Assembly: GCF_900111485.1 (NCBI RefSeq)
Contig: NZ_FOIC01000009.1
Span: 62,001 to 126,000, forward strand
DNA from: Natrinema hispanicum
GTDB lineage: Archaea; Halobacteriota; Halobacteria; Halobacteriales; Natrialbaceae
Reading direction: 5' to 3'
Length of the DNA: 64,000 nt
A model generated the notes under the pieces. That model was not told where the DNA came from and did not search any database. It worked only from the letters and a program-made list of their open reading frames with translations. Numbering within the stretch: position 1 is the stretch's first letter; each line of letters begins with the position of its first letter. Below, in pieces: positions 8,696-18,224 of this stretch. The translations under genes were made by a program, and so were the position numbers.

Positions 8696-9082
8696 TCACA
8701 GATCCTGTAACCGAATGCCGTCTGCCACCAACCGTGCGTTTCGCTCTCGATCGAGGTGGTCCGCGAGGTCCTCGTGTTCGTGGAGCTGTGCGATCACGTC
8801 GGCGTACAGCGTCCGCCACGCGATCGCGTAAATCGGCGACTGCCCCCACGCCCGCAGCTCCGGGACCAGCTCGTCGTAGGTCTCGTATCGCTCCTCGAAG
8901 CGGTCGATCGCTTCGAGCACATGACCCGCGGCCTCGCGCTCGTCGTCGGCGTCCTCGAGCGCCCGGTTGAGCCGACTTTCCCAGCCTGCGACGGCCTTTT
9001 GCATGTCTGCTGCCGCACTCTCGTCGTCGTCGGGCAGTCGCTCGAGGATCGGTTCCGGAACACCAAGCGTGATTTCGTCCAT
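8696..9082 (-). CDS. Conserved hypothetical protein, 128 aa
   Basis: A very acidic, almost entirely helical protein (MDEITLGVPEPILERL at the start). The sequence is heptad-like (QKAVAGWESRLNRALEDADDEREAAGHVLEAIDRFEERY), suggesting a helical bundle or coiled coil. I recognise no catalytic motif. Starting at 9082 rather than at an upstream Met (9109) removes a non-typical basic leader. It follows the GNAT gene on the same strand at 63 bases, so they may be co-transcribed. Confidence 0.62.
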   Translation of the reverse strand: MDEITLGVPEPILERLPDDDESAAADMQKAVAGWESRLNRALEDADDEREAAGHVLEAIDRFEERYETYDELVPELRAWGQSPIYAIAWRTLYADVIAQLHEHEDLADHLDRERNARLVADGIRLQDL

Positions 9083-9145
9083 ACGACGTCCTATGTGGCC
9101 GCCTGGCAAGAAACTGTTTCCTCTCCGGACGCCCCCGACAGGCGG

Positions 9146-10015
9146 CTACTGGGAGTCGAGCCACGTCGCCAGCATCACTTCGTCGACGAGCTCGCCGTCG
9201 AGATAGTACTGGCCCTCGTGTTCGCCGTCTCGCTGCCAGCCGTGCTCTGCCAAGAACTCGAGTGCGACATCGTTGGTCGCAGGCACGTTCTGATAGCATT
9301 TCTGATATCCGGCATCGCTGGCCCACTCGAGGCCGTACTCGAGCAGTGCCGAGCCGATGCCCTGTCGCCGATACTGTGGATCGACCCCGACGGTGAGTTC
9401 AGCCGTGTGACGCAGTGCCGGGAGTGCTGGCGCGTCGATGTGGAGCCAGCCGACGACGTCGCCGTCCGTCGCCGCGGGCTCGGTTCGTTCCTCGGATGAC
9501 TCGGCCTCGGCCTCGTCCTCGTCCGGCTCCGGCGTAAGAATCGCCACGAAGACGATCCGCGACCGCGCCTCGTTAGCCCGGACGAGCGCCGATTCGCGGT
9601 CGAGTTCCATCGCGACGTTCTCGGCGACGACATACGTTCCGTCCTCGGCGACCGTCCGCATCGTTTCGACGACCCCTGCTCGATCTTCCTCGCGTGCCGG
9701 TCGGATGACGATGTCCCCCTCATCACACTCGAGATCGGCCGTCGTCGCCGAGAGCGCGATCCGAAACTTCCCGTCGATGTCGGTCAGGTACCCCTCGGCT
9801 TGCAGCGTCTCGAGACACGTCTGCAACTCGTCCTCGGTGGGTGGCACTGAGTCGGTGTACGCCCTCGATCGAGCCGGTTTCGAGTCCGAGTGACCGCCGT
9901 CGACTGTGATCGACCGCGCTAACTCGGCCGGTGTGACGGCCCCGTTTCGCTCGACGTACTCGTAGATGCGCCGCTGGAGTTCGTTTTCGAACGAGCCGGT
10001 GGGGTACACGCTCAT
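9146..10015 (-). CDS. Winged-helix/GNAT N-acetyltransferase fusion
   Basis: A 289-residue two-domain protein. Residues ~8-90 resemble a winged-helix module (LQRRIYEYVERNGAVTPAELAR, then a second helix pair ending LTDIDGKFRIAL). Residues ~105-289 are a GNAT acetyltransferase with the acetyl-CoA loop RRQGIGSALL after strand VGVDPQY, and the later TNDVALEFLAEHGW segment typical of motif B. The acceptor is unknown. An acidic linker of about 25 residues (DEDEAEAESSEE) interrupts the GNAT core. The fusion suggests an acetyltransferase steered by DNA or protein binding (inference). Confidence 0.82.
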   Translation of the reverse strand: MSVYPTGSFENELQRRIYEYVERNGAVTPAELARSITVDGGHSDSKPARSRAYTDSVPPTEDELQTCLETLQAEGYLTDIDGKFRIALSATTADLECDEGDIVIRPAREEDRAGVVETMRTVAEDGTYVVAENVAMELDRESALVRANEARSRIVFVAILTPEPDEDEAEAESSEERTEPAATDGDVVGWLHIDAPALPALRHTAELTVGVDPQYRRQGIGSALLEYGLEWASDAGYQKCYQNVPATNDVALEFLAEHGWQRDGEHEGQYYLDGELVDEVMLATWLDSQ

Positions 10016-11548
10016 AGCAACGACCGCGCGAACAGACGGTATTAGTATGCGATTCGTATCAGCGCCGGTCTATCCGCCGCCGTAGCGAAGTACGTCATTG
10101 TTCTCGAGATCGAACTGTTTCAAACGGCACCGATGCCTGTCACGTCCGGAAATCAGTCGTTAGCGACGCATCCTCATCACTGCCGGCACCGGGATACACA
10201 GGCGCAGTTGGCATTTACTATCGCGATATATGATTTATTACGCTGGTGATGGGCAACTCACGCCAGTTGCGACGGATCCGACATACGAGCCGTACCAGTC
10301 GATATCGACGACGAATTGGAATCGATCCCGCGGTCGAGTGGCCGATTACCCCGTGGGTTCGAGGACGTCTGCGTTGAAACACGTGACCGGTCATCGATCA
10401 GCGCATGTCAGTTCGGGCTACCACGAGCGGTGTCCGAGCCACATGCTTCCCCCACTCGAGTCCCATTTCGGATCGACCGTCGGATCGACCACTCGAGTAT
10501 GTCGTGACGATCTGTGGCACCGCATTTGGCACCGATCGCAGCGGCTCGATAATCGTAGCCGTGTGGCTGCACCGATTGCATCCCCCTGGCCATCCACCTT
10601 ACTGTCGGCTCGACTGTCTGTGGTTCCCGTTCGGCAGCAATCGTCGGACGTCACAGGTGTCTGTCCTGCTGTGGCGCGGTTTCGCGGTGTGACCCTCACG
10701 TCGCCAGACGTCGCTGCGACGCCAATGGACGAGGGTGGCGTCGCTCGTCTGGTCGTCACGAGCCGAATTCTTCATTCGTCGCCACGGCGTTGCGGTTTCG
10801 AACCCGTGTGATCGTGGCTGCTTTGCAACCACCGAACGGCAGTACATACTTGTTCGCACGATAGTCCTGCATTGGTGTGTCACTCTCGGTACAGACTATC
10901 TCTGGAACTGTCGCCCGGTTCGCGGTATCGCCCCACGTTATCGAGATAATGCACTGTCGCTTCTCGAGTGCAGAAACTCGTTCTGGACAAGTATACACTC
11001 AATAGTGATATATCGAATTGGTACTGCTGGCGACTGGATGTGGCATAGCCCTCGAGAGACGCCTCTCTCTGGAGCGACGGCAGGGATCGGGCTAACTCGA
11101 ATAGAGACGTCTCCTGAACTGTTCGTTGCGTTTTCCCGTCGTCTTGCCTCCGAACCAGATACCAATTTAAAGAATCTACTACTTGAGAAAAACCGTTTGG
11201 AAAAACAGAACTTTCGTCGGCAGGTTTACACTGTCCGCGGACGTTCTGGGTTGTAGTATGGCAGTCACCACTGACTGATACCGGCGTTAGTGCGCACGAC
11301 TCGACGGGTCCAGCACGATTTCGCAGCCGACCCCACTCGAGATGTTGCGGACGGTGCTCGAGGGCGAGTGACCCATCGGTGATAGGGCCCGACGCACAGT
11401 CTCGGTGATGCCAACTGATAGCACAGATATACAATGTACGAACCAGTGCGTGCGCGAGGGAGCAAAGCGGGGCGGGACGGGACAGAGTTGGACAGCGGTA
11501 TAGACAGCGTCGACGTCGCCAGTGCAATTGCAACGGAACACGCAACCG
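10016..11548. other. 1.5-kb gene desert
   Basis: No convincing gene on either strand. The open frames here encode Arg/Ser/Cys/His-rich, non-acidic peptides without family features, unlike every real gene around. Base composition is more even than in the flanks, with AT-rich patches near 10223-10240 (gatatatgatttatta) and 11160-11200. It lacks terminal repeats, a transposase relic or a tRNA that I can see. It most likely holds decayed sequence plus the promoter of the response-regulator pair that begins at 11549. Confidence 0.5.
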
Positions 11549-12013
11549 ATGAGTGAGTCACACTCGTTTCAGGCGGAGCCAGCACAGCTCCTGTTGATCG
11601 AAGACAATCCCGGCGATGTCCGCCTAACCAAGGAGGCATTCGAACAGGGGCAGATCGAAACCGACCTGCATGTCGTTTCCGATGGGAATGAGGCGCTTTC
11701 GTTTCTCTCACGAGACGGTGAGTACACCGACGTCCCACGTCCGGATCTCGTTTTACTGGATCTCAATCTGCCGGGGAAAGACGGCGAAAACGTCCTCGAG
11801 GAACTCAAAGACGATCCCACACTCCGTTCGATCCCGGTAATCGTCCTGACGAGTTCGAGCGCCGACGAAGACATCGCCAGATCCTATGAACGCCACGCCA
11901 ACGCGTATCTGACGAAGCCAGTCGATCCCGACGAGTTCAGCCAGACGGTCCGTGCCTTCGAGGAGTTCTGGTTCTCGGTTGTCCGATTACCACCGGAGGA
12001 AGAGACCTCATGA
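11549..12013 (+). CDS. Single-domain response regulator (Rcp1-like)
   Basis: A 154-residue receiver-only protein. The acidic pocket is IEDNPGD (residues 17-23), the phospho-acceptor is D71 in LVLLDLNLPG, and the conserved Thr/Ser and Lys follow in VIVLTSSS and AYLTKP. Such receivers take phosphate from a partner histidine kinase and act by protein contact. Its last codon overlaps the start of the next gene (ATGA), so the two form a coupled operon. No kinase gene is in the window. I start at the Met at 11549; an in-frame Met 27 bases earlier gives a non-typical leader. Confidence 0.88.
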   Translation: MSESHSFQAEPAQLLLIEDNPGDVRLTKEAFEQGQIETDLHVVSDGNEALSFLSRDGEYTDVPRPDLVLLDLNLPGKDGENVLEELKDDPTLRSIPVIVLTSSSADEDIARSYERHANAYLTKPVDPDEFSQTVRAFEEFWFSVVRLPPEEETS

Positions 12014-13698
12014 GCGAGACGAATACCCAGACCAGCGAGGAGACGAACGCAGCGTCAGACGAGGCGCTTCAGGTCCTTCTGATCGAGGACAATCCTGGTG
12101 ACGCCCGCCTCATTCAGGAGATGCTCCACGAGACCGAAGAACTCGCAAAGCGGGTTCGTCCTGGCGAGGTGTCCGGGCGGACACCCGACATTTCATGCGA
12201 GACGCGCCTCGAGGAAGCCCTCGAGACCCTCGCGGACGAACACATCGACATCGTTCTTCTCGATCTCAATCTCCCCGACAGCGAGGGGCTGTCGACGCTC
12301 GAGACGGTCCACGAAGCATCGGAGACGCCGATCGTCGTCCTGACCGGCGTCAGCGATCAACAGATCGGCGTCAAGGCGATCCAGCGCGGTGCCCAGGACT
12401 TCCTCGTCAAAGACGAGGTGACAAGTGAACTCCTGATTCGGACGATTCATCACGCGATCGAGCGGGCCCGCCAACAGCGAGACCGCCGTCAGCAGCGCGA
12501 GCAACTCGAGGCGCTCAATCGGCTGAACCGAATCGGCCACGATATTACCCACGCAGTGATCACGACCGAAACGCGCGCGGAACTCGAACAACAGGTCTGT
12601 GACCGACTCGCTGAGTCCGATGCCTACCGGTTCGCGTGGATCGGCGAGGTCAATCCAGGTAGCGACCGCGTCTCCCCGACGGCAGCGGCCGGCGTCGAAG
12701 ACGGCTACCTCGACGAGATCGAGGTCACCGTTGACGAAAACAAAAAGAGCGGACAGGGGCCGGCGGGCACGGCGATTCGAACTGAGCAGGTTCAGGTGAT
12801 GAACGACGCTCGAACAGACCCAAAATTCGAGCCGTGGCGAAACCAGGCACACGCCCGTGGCTATCTCTCGACGGCAGCGGTCCCGATCGTTTACGAAGAC
12901 CTCGTCTATGGTGTCTTGTGTATCTACTCCTCGTCATCACGTGCGTTCAGGGAACCCGAAACGGCTGTTCTCGTCCGTATTGGCGACGTCATCGCGCACG
13001 CAATTACCGCCATCGAGCGCCGGGATGCCTTAGTCAGCGACGCCGTCATCGAACTCGAGTTCCGCGTCGAAGCACTCGTCGAACCTCTGGTCGAGCTATC
13101 GGTCTCCGAAGACTGTACGATCACGCTCGAGCAGCTGGTCAGTGGTGACGAGGCGCTTCTGGCGTACGGGTCGGCACGGGACGTCTCCCAGGAGACGTTT
13201 ATCAACGCTGTCGAGCGAACCGACGGCATCAGCGACATCCGGATCCTGACGAGGAGACGCGACGAATTCGAGTTCGAACTCGTTGCACCGACGGCTGTCT
13301 CCCTGTTCGAGACGATTGCGACACATGGCGGCCGCGTCGCTGAAGCGACGATTGACGATGGAGAGTTTCGATTCATTGTCGAACTCCCGCGCGGCCGAGA
13401 CACGCGCCAGATGATCGAACTCATCAAAGACCGGCGTGACGACGTTACCTACCTCGCCCAGCGGACGGTCGAACGGAGCCAACGCGGCGATACTCATTCC
13501 GTGTCCGTTCTCGAGGACGAACTCACTGAGAAACAGCGGGCCGCCCTCGAGACGGCCTACTTCGGGGGCTACTTCGACTGGCCCCGTGAGAGCACTGGCG
13601 AGGAAATCGCCGATCGACTGGGCATCGCGCCGGCGACGTTCAACCAGCATCTCCGGACAGCCGAACGGAAGTTCTTCGAATCGGTGTTCGGCGAGTAG
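12010..13698 (+). CDS. Receiver-GAF-Bat/HTH_10 multidomain regulator
   Basis: A 562-residue regulator. The receiver domain spans residues ~20-150 (IEDNPGD; phospho-Asp D85 in LLDLNLPD). A short coiled coil (RARQQRDRRQQREQLEAL) and a GAF sensor domain (~175-330, with AWIGEVNPGSDRV and GVLCIYSS) follow. A BAT-type regulatory region (~340-490) precedes the C-terminal HTH_10 DNA-binding domain (~505-560: LTEKQRAALETAYFGGYFDWPRES). It is built like haloarchaeal Bat homologues, combining phosphorelay and ligand/redox input. It is co-translated with the receiver-only protein upstream, which may share the same kinase. Regulated genes are unknown. Confidence 0.88.
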   Translation: MSETNTQTSEETNAASDEALQVLLIEDNPGDARLIQEMLHETEELAKRVRPGEVSGRTPDISCETRLEEALETLADEHIDIVLLDLNLPDSEGLSTLETVHEASETPIVVLTGVSDQQIGVKAIQRGAQDFLVKDEVTSELLIRTIHHAIERARQQRDRRQQREQLEALNRLNRIGHDITHAVITTETRAELEQQVCDRLAESDAYRFAWIGEVNPGSDRVSPTAAAGVEDGYLDEIEVTVDENKKSGQGPAGTAIRTEQVQVMNDARTDPKFEPWRNQAHARGYLSTAAVPIVYEDLVYGVLCIYSSSSRAFREPETAVLVRIGDVIAHAITAIERRDALVSDAVIELEFRVEALVEPLVELSVSEDCTITLEQLVSGDEALLAYGSARDVSQETFINAVERTDGISDIRILTRRRDEFEFELVAPTAVSLFETIATHGGRVAEATIDDGEFRFIVELPRGRDTRQMIELIKDRRDDVTYLAQRTVERSQRGDTHSVSVLEDELTEKQRAALETAYFGGYFDWPRESTGEEIADRLGIAPATFNQHLRTAERKFFESVFGE

Positions 13699-13754
13699 TG
13701 GTCGGCGTCACGGTCGCTCGTCTTCACTCGAGCGCGCGTCAAAAACGAGGAGAG

Positions 13755-14357
13755 TTATGCCGCACCGCGAGGTTCAGTTGCGGGCGGGGTCGTGTCTTCG
13801 ACCGGCCGGGACGCCATCGCGACGGAGACCATCGAGAAGCCAGTCACGAGGAGGCTCACGCCCACGAGCAGCCCGATCGCCCAGGCTGCCGTGGCCGGGA
13901 AGCCGACCCAGAGGAGGCCAGCGAGGACCAGCGAGATAACGCCGCTGACGGCGATCGAGAGCCGTCCCGGGGCCGACCCCATCCACAGCGCCATTCCCAG
14001 TTCGACGATGCCGTCGACGAAGAGGTACGCCACGAGCACCAGCGTCAGGGTCACGAGCGCGACGGCGGGCGCTGCGAGGACGGCCAGCCCGGCGAGTACC
14101 GAGACGATCGCAAGCGTGACCTGCCAGAGCGAGCCACGCCACCCGCGTGCCGTGAACGCGTGAACACCGTGGACGACCCCGCCGACGACGAGAAGTGCGC
14201 CGAGCACGATCGATACCGAGAGCCCGGTGACGACCGGGGCGGCAATCGCGAGGAGACCGACCAGCCCGACGATCCCACCCGCGATCGCGAGCGGCCGCCA
14301 GTCGTTCTCGAGGGAGGCCCCCTCGGCGTACGTGGTGTCTGCTGTTTCACTGCTCAT
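13755..14357 (-). CDS. HdeD/DUF308-family membrane protein
   Basis: A 200-residue protein with about six membrane helices in three repeated pairs (LAIAGGIVGLVGLLAIAAPV; LVVGGVVHGVHAF; VLAGLAVLAAPAVALVTL), the pattern of HdeD-like acid-resistance membrane proteins. The function in archaea is not established. The start MSSETADTT lies about 35 bases below a clean TATA element (ttatatac on the coding strand, about 14390-14398), implying a short leader. A much longer frame upstream is not haloarchaeal in composition and was discarded. Confidence 0.82.
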   Translation of the reverse strand: MSSETADTTYAEGASLENDWRPLAIAGGIVGLVGLLAIAAPVVTGLSVSIVLGALLVVGGVVHGVHAFTARGWRGSLWQVTLAIVSVLAGLAVLAAPAVALVTLTLVLVAYLFVDGIVELGMALWMGSAPGRLSIAVSGVISLVLAGLLWVGFPATAAWAIGLLVGVSLLVTGFSMVSVAMASRPVEDTTPPATEPRGAA

Positions 14358-14537
14358 TATATTCACCAATACTAGACACGCTGTGTGTGTATATAACACA
14401 ATTCTACGGTTTGACAGTAGCTCACGGGCACAGACCAGTCCGAAACGTGGACGAACGGCGACAGCGGACTCACAACAATCGAGTTCGGTGGTCGTCGAAC
14501 CACGACGACTATCCTGACGGGCGTGATATCTCGAGCC

Positions 14538-14642
14538 GTGACAGACGATCGCGACGACTATCGTACGTGTGACCTCTGTGGCGAGCGAGTGCCGGCGGCC
14601 GTCTATCACGAGCACCTGCTCAAGTCGTGTCCCGGCCGCTGA
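14538..14642 (+). CDS. Very small zinc-finger protein, ~34 aa
   Basis: A GTG-initiated 35-codon frame ending at TGA (an in-frame GTG at 14523 is an alternative). It encodes a finger-like peptide with CDLCGE near residue 11, then YHEHLLKSC: two Cys, two His and a final Cys. The acidic start (TDDRDDYR) suits haloarchaeal coding. It is read divergently from the HdeD-like gene. The function is unknown, and because of its size it may be spurious. Confidence 0.45.
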   Translation: MTDDRDDYRTCDLCGERVPAAVYHEHLLKSCPGR

Positions 14643-14684
14643 GACTGCAAGCGAGGGCTCGGTGACCGGTCACACTCGAGTCGG

Positions 14685-16436
14685 TTACTGCTCTTCGACG
14701 TGGCGAATCTCGCAGGCGATCCCGCGCGTGCTCTCGGCCATCTCGCGGCCGAACATCTCGGCGCGGCCGACGGCGAAGGCCTTCGGCCCCTCGACGATCA
14801 CCTCGTCGCCGACGCGGATGTCCTCGTCGGCGTCGACGACCCCTGGCGCGAGCACGCTGCCGTGGGGGACGAAGCCGTCGATCTCGACGCGCTTGACCGG
14901 CGCATCGCTTTCGAGCCAGCGCTTCGCTCCCTCGAGTGTAAACGACAGCGTCCCGTACTGAGGCACCATCGTCGCGAGCTGGGTGTCCTCGCTGTCTCGA
15001 ACCTGAATCTTGGGATAGCGGCTCGTGGTCTGGATAGTTGCGAAGAGATCATCGCCAGCGCCGTCACCGAGCAGGTAGTCAGCGATGGCGCGGACGGTGT
15101 TGTGCTCGCGCTCGCGTTTGGAATACTTGAGTTCGCCCGACAGCGCCTCGGAAAGGTTCGCAAGCGACTGGTCGTCAGTCGGGTGCTCGTCGACGGTGTA
15201 CGTGATGTCGAGATCGAGTCGTTTCTCGACACGTTCGACGATGTCGCGGTAGCCCTCGTCGGGGACGTGGGCGATGATCTTCGGGTACTCGTTGCGCTCG
15301 AGATAGCGCTGGAGAACCTCGGCGACGAACGACTTCTCGTCTTCCGACCAGCGACCCGTTACCACGGTGTCGTAGTGTTGGGCGGGGTAGGTCGTCTCGA
15401 GTTCCTGCGGGACGACGCCGATGGGGCTGGTCATCGAGACGAGGTGACCGCGCCACTGGATGACGTCATGGAACTGACGGTGGCTCTGGGACTCGCTGTA
15501 TGGCTTGGTGGCCGAACAGGGTACGAGTACGAGCGGATTCTGGAAGCGGTTGCGATACCGTGTCGTCACCCGGTCGGCAAAGCGCTGGATTTCGACCCGG
15601 CGAAGCGTGTCCTCGGTCGCCGCGTTGATCTGGGCGTCCCGCAGAATCGGCGTCCGTTCCTCGAGATAGCCCCACTGCGAGTCGAGTTCGCGCATGGCCG
15701 CAGTGAGCCACTGGTCGTGGCGGGCCTGCCCCTCGATGTAATCCCGAAGTCGACCGTCCCGGATCCGCCGGCGGACGATCGCTACTTCGGCTTCGAGGGC
15801 GTTTCGGTTGTGTTCGGCGCAGTCCTCGCGGGTGAACTCCTCGCGAGGCTGTTGGCAGGCTGCACACGAGCAGGGCAGTTCGTCGAGATCCTCGAGGAAG
15901 TACGCCTCGTCGGTCGTGAGATACCGGCCTTCAGTGCCCTTGACGACCGCGGCGGTCGCGTCGAAGAGGTCAACGCCGGCGTAGGCCAGCAGCGCGACGT
16001 TTCGCGGCGTCGCGACGCCGGAAAACAGCAGGGCGGTGTCAGCGGGAATCGCCTCGCGAACGTCGACGACGGCCTCGACCAGTGCCGCGCCGTGGCCCAT
16101 TACCGACTGGACGTCAGAGAGGGCATAGGCGTCCGTGCCGTGATCGTCGACGTGCTCGCTCGAGACGACGGCGACGCTCGGGTAGTCGACGTCAGGATAG
16201 TCGACGGCGAATGATTCCTGCACTTCTGTGGCGGTCCCGCCGGGAAACGCCCGGTGGGGAAGGACGGTCAGTGTCGACTCGTCGCCGTCGGGGATCTCGC
16301 GGGACTGACTCCAGAGCGAGCCCCCGTCTTCGAGGACGTCGTCGACGAGTGCAGGCGTCGATCGTGGCGAGGACAAGCGGAGTTCGCCCACGCGCGCGGC
16401 CCCGTCGCGCTCGTGTACTTCGAAATAGTCGGTCAT
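14685..16436 (-). CDS. arcS: Archaeosine synthase subunit ArcS
   Basis: A 583-residue paralogue of archaeal tRNA-guanine transglycosylase that acts after TgtA. It converts preQ0 at position 15 of tRNA towards archaeosine; in characterised systems it adds lysine to the nitrile and RaSEA completes the reaction. Evidence: the ArcS signature PCSATKPYS, a TGT-like N-terminal barrel with a zinc-type CSCAAC...C...H cluster but no catalytic DSGSFQ motif, and a C-terminal PUA RNA-binding domain (~residues 510-583, ending IACEIRHVEEQ). Start at MTDYFEVHERDG. tgtA and raSEA lie 5-7 kb away, separated from arcS by nos genes. Confidence 0.93.
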   Translation of the reverse strand: MTDYFEVHERDGAARVGELRLSSPRSTPALVDDVLEDGGSLWSQSREIPDGDESTLTVLPHRAFPGGTATEVQESFAVDYPDVDYPSVAVVSSEHVDDHGTDAYALSDVQSVMGHGAALVEAVVDVREAIPADTALLFSGVATPRNVALLAYAGVDLFDATAAVVKGTEGRYLTTDEAYFLEDLDELPCSCAACQQPREEFTREDCAEHNRNALEAEVAIVRRRIRDGRLRDYIEGQARHDQWLTAAMRELDSQWGYLEERTPILRDAQINAATEDTLRRVEIQRFADRVTTRYRNRFQNPLVLVPCSATKPYSESQSHRQFHDVIQWRGHLVSMTSPIGVVPQELETTYPAQHYDTVVTGRWSEDEKSFVAEVLQRYLERNEYPKIIAHVPDEGYRDIVERVEKRLDLDITYTVDEHPTDDQSLANLSEALSGELKYSKREREHNTVRAIADYLLGDGAGDDLFATIQTTSRYPKIQVRDSEDTQLATMVPQYGTLSFTLEGAKRWLESDAPVKRVEIDGFVPHGSVLAPGVVDADEDIRVGDEVIVEGPKAFAVGRAEMFGREMAESTRGIACEIRHVEEQ

Positions 16437-16624
16437 ACTCGATATGACCGTGGCGGGCGAAAGAGGTTGTCGATCGCACGTGAGGACTCGAGGCGAAGGA
16501 GTTGGCCGGACGACGATCTCGGAGAACAGCAACACCGGCAGCCAAACGGGACGAAGGTTACTGGGTACTGTTATTTCGGGAATTGGACCACATCTTGTTT
16601 ATTCGCCGCTAGCCAACGTCCCGT

Positions 16625-17239
16625 ATGAACGTCCCAACTGTCGGTGCGGATGACGACCGACGTATCACCCGTCGAACGGTCTTGGGCGGCGTGGGTGCCG
16701 CCTCTCTCGCAACGCTTGCTGGGTGTTTCGGTGGGAGTGGGAACGGTGACGCGTCCGAGTCGGTCCCCGATCCGATCAGTATCGACGAGGGGAAAGAGTG
16801 TGATCAGTGCGGGATGATCATCGGGAACTATCTCGGCCCCGCCGGCCAGTCCCACTACGAGGATCCAACTGCCGTGCTCGAGGAGGACCGTCCGGCACAG
16901 TTCTGTAGCTCACTCTGTACGTACATGTTCACGTTCAATAACGAGTCTGAACCACAAGTGAGCTACCTGACGGACTATTCAGCCGTTGAGTACGAGGTCG
17001 ACACAAGCACTGCTCAAACTACCATTTCCCGCCATCTCGAGGGCGACGCGTTCGGCGACGTGACGGGACTCACGATGGTCGCAAACAGTGATGTCAAGGG
17101 AGCGATGGGAGAGTCTATCGTTCCGTTCAGTGACGCTGACCAGGCTAACGAGTTCCAGTCCGAATACGGTGGCGACATCTACGAGCACAATGAAATCACA
17201 CAGGAGCTCGTCAGTTCGATGATGTCCGGTGGAATGTAA
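16625..17239 (+). CDS. nosL: NosL-family copper-binding lipoprotein
   Basis: A 204-residue exported protein. The N-terminus has a Tat-type signal (RRTVLGGVG) ending in a lipobox (LAGC, C34), so it is predicted to be anchored outside the membrane. The mature part begins with the NosL copper site C59-x2-C62-G-M64 (CDQCGM), followed by AQFCSSLCTYMF. NosL delivers Cu(I) for nitrous oxide reductase maturation. A TATA-like ttgtttattc lies about 30 bases upstream. It converges on the nosD-nosF-nosY operon. No nosZ is present in the window, so whether the target is N2O reductase or another cupro-enzyme is open. Confidence 0.9.
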   Translation: MNVPTVGADDDRRITRRTVLGGVGAASLATLAGCFGGSGNGDASESVPDPISIDEGKECDQCGMIIGNYLGPAGQSHYEDPTAVLEEDRPAQFCSSLCTYMFTFNNESEPQVSYLTDYSAVEYEVDTSTAQTTISRHLEGDAFGDVTGLTMVANSDVKGAMGESIVPFSDADQANEFQSEYGGDIYEHNEITQELVSSMMSGGM

Positions 17240-17330
17240 GCGCGGCCGCTTGCTTCCGATCGCGTTCGATACTAAAACACTGTTCTGTTTTCGAGCCTTC
17301 CAGGAACGCTAATACGTCTCTGACGGCCGC

Positions 17331-18224
17331 CTAGCGGTTCAGGACCCACGTCGCGATCCCCAGCGACGTGGCCGTCCAGACGACGAGGCTCACGAGACTC
17401 GCGATCGGTGATGCGGCTGCCGGCCCGGTCCCTGACGCGACGATGATCGCACTCTCGAAGACGAGCCCTCGGTATGCGCTCAGCGGACTGAGCGCAAGCG
17501 CATACACGAGACTCCCGTCGCCGATCGATCCGGCCGAAAATCCGTAGACGAGCGCCAGATCGAACCCGACAAGCAAGACGACGAGCGCGACGACCGACAG
17601 CGCGATCGCACTCCGTGTCCCACTGACGACGGCCGAAATCGCGATTGCGATGGCGAGGACCGTCAGCGCAAAGAGGATCGTCAGGACGATGAACCGACCA
17701 AACAGGATCGGCGAGTCGACGCCGGAGTGTGACGCATAGAGGGTCCGCCCTTCCTCTTCAGCGACGAAGACGAGTAGCACGGTAACGACGAGCGGAGCCA
17801 CGATCGCAATGAGCAGGCCGATCGCTCGCCCGACGTAGACGCCGGCAACGATCTCGCGACTCGAGACGGGATACGTCTTCAGGACGTCGAGTTCGCCACG
17901 CTCTGCGTCGCCGAGGATCGCGCGATAGCCAAACGCGATAGCGACGACCGGGACGAGCAACTCGAGTGGGGTGAGCAGGTCGACCAGCGTCGGGACGTAT
18001 CCGCCCTGGACGCTCCCGCTGACTGAGCTAATCCCGAGTACGACGGCGGCAAAGGCGAGCGCGAGGATGAAAAACGTCCGCGTCCGCACGATCGTCCGGA
18101 GTTCCCGTCCGATGATCGTCCTGAGAATGTGTTTCGGGCCGGGTGCAGTCGACTGCGAGCGACCGAACTGTCCGGAGGTCCGGTCGCGGGTGGTGTCACT
18201 CGGCGTGTTCACGTCGCCGCTCAT
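17331..18224 (-). CDS. nosY: NosY-like ABC transporter permease
   Basis: A 297-residue membrane protein with about six helices. It has an ABC-2-type permease layout, a cytosolic N-terminus of about 35 residues and the REIVAGVYVGRA coupling segment around residue 125. As the permease of the NosDFY complex it would work with NosF (ATPase) and the extracytoplasmic NosD to supply sulphur or copper for the CuZ centre. The start codon overlaps the nosF stop by 4 bases, so the two are translationally coupled. The nos assignment rests on the neighbours. Confidence 0.85.
   Translation of the reverse strand: MSGDVNTPSDTTRDRTSGQFGRSQSTAPGPKHILRTIIGRELRTIVRTRTFFILALAFAAVVLGISSVSGSVQGGYVPTLVDLLTPLELLVPVVAIAFGYRAILGDAERGELDVLKTYPVSSREIVAGVYVGRAIGLLIAIVAPLVVTVLLVFVAEEEGRTLYASHSGVDSPILFGRFIVLTILFALTVLAIAIAISAVVSGTRSAIALSVVALVVLLVGFDLALVYGFSAGSIGDGSLVYALALSPLSAYRGLVFESAIIVASGTGPAAASPIASLVSLVVWTATSLGIATWVLNR

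Noticed and set aside
10469-10492. cggatcgacc repeated twice in the gene desert, considered as a CRISPR-like or iteron unit.
   Set aside because: Only two short copies with a 2-base gap; no array, no spacer structure and no cas or rep gene nearby.
10740-10830. A possible tRNA around ggtttcgaacccg.
   Set aside because: The T-arm-like string is not accompanied by an acceptor stem, anticodon arm or D-arm that pair.
10230-11545. Open frames of 170-220 codons on both strands of the gene desert.
   Set aside because: Composition is basic and Ser/Cys/His-rich, start positions fall inside promoter-like AT patches, and no motif is recognisable.
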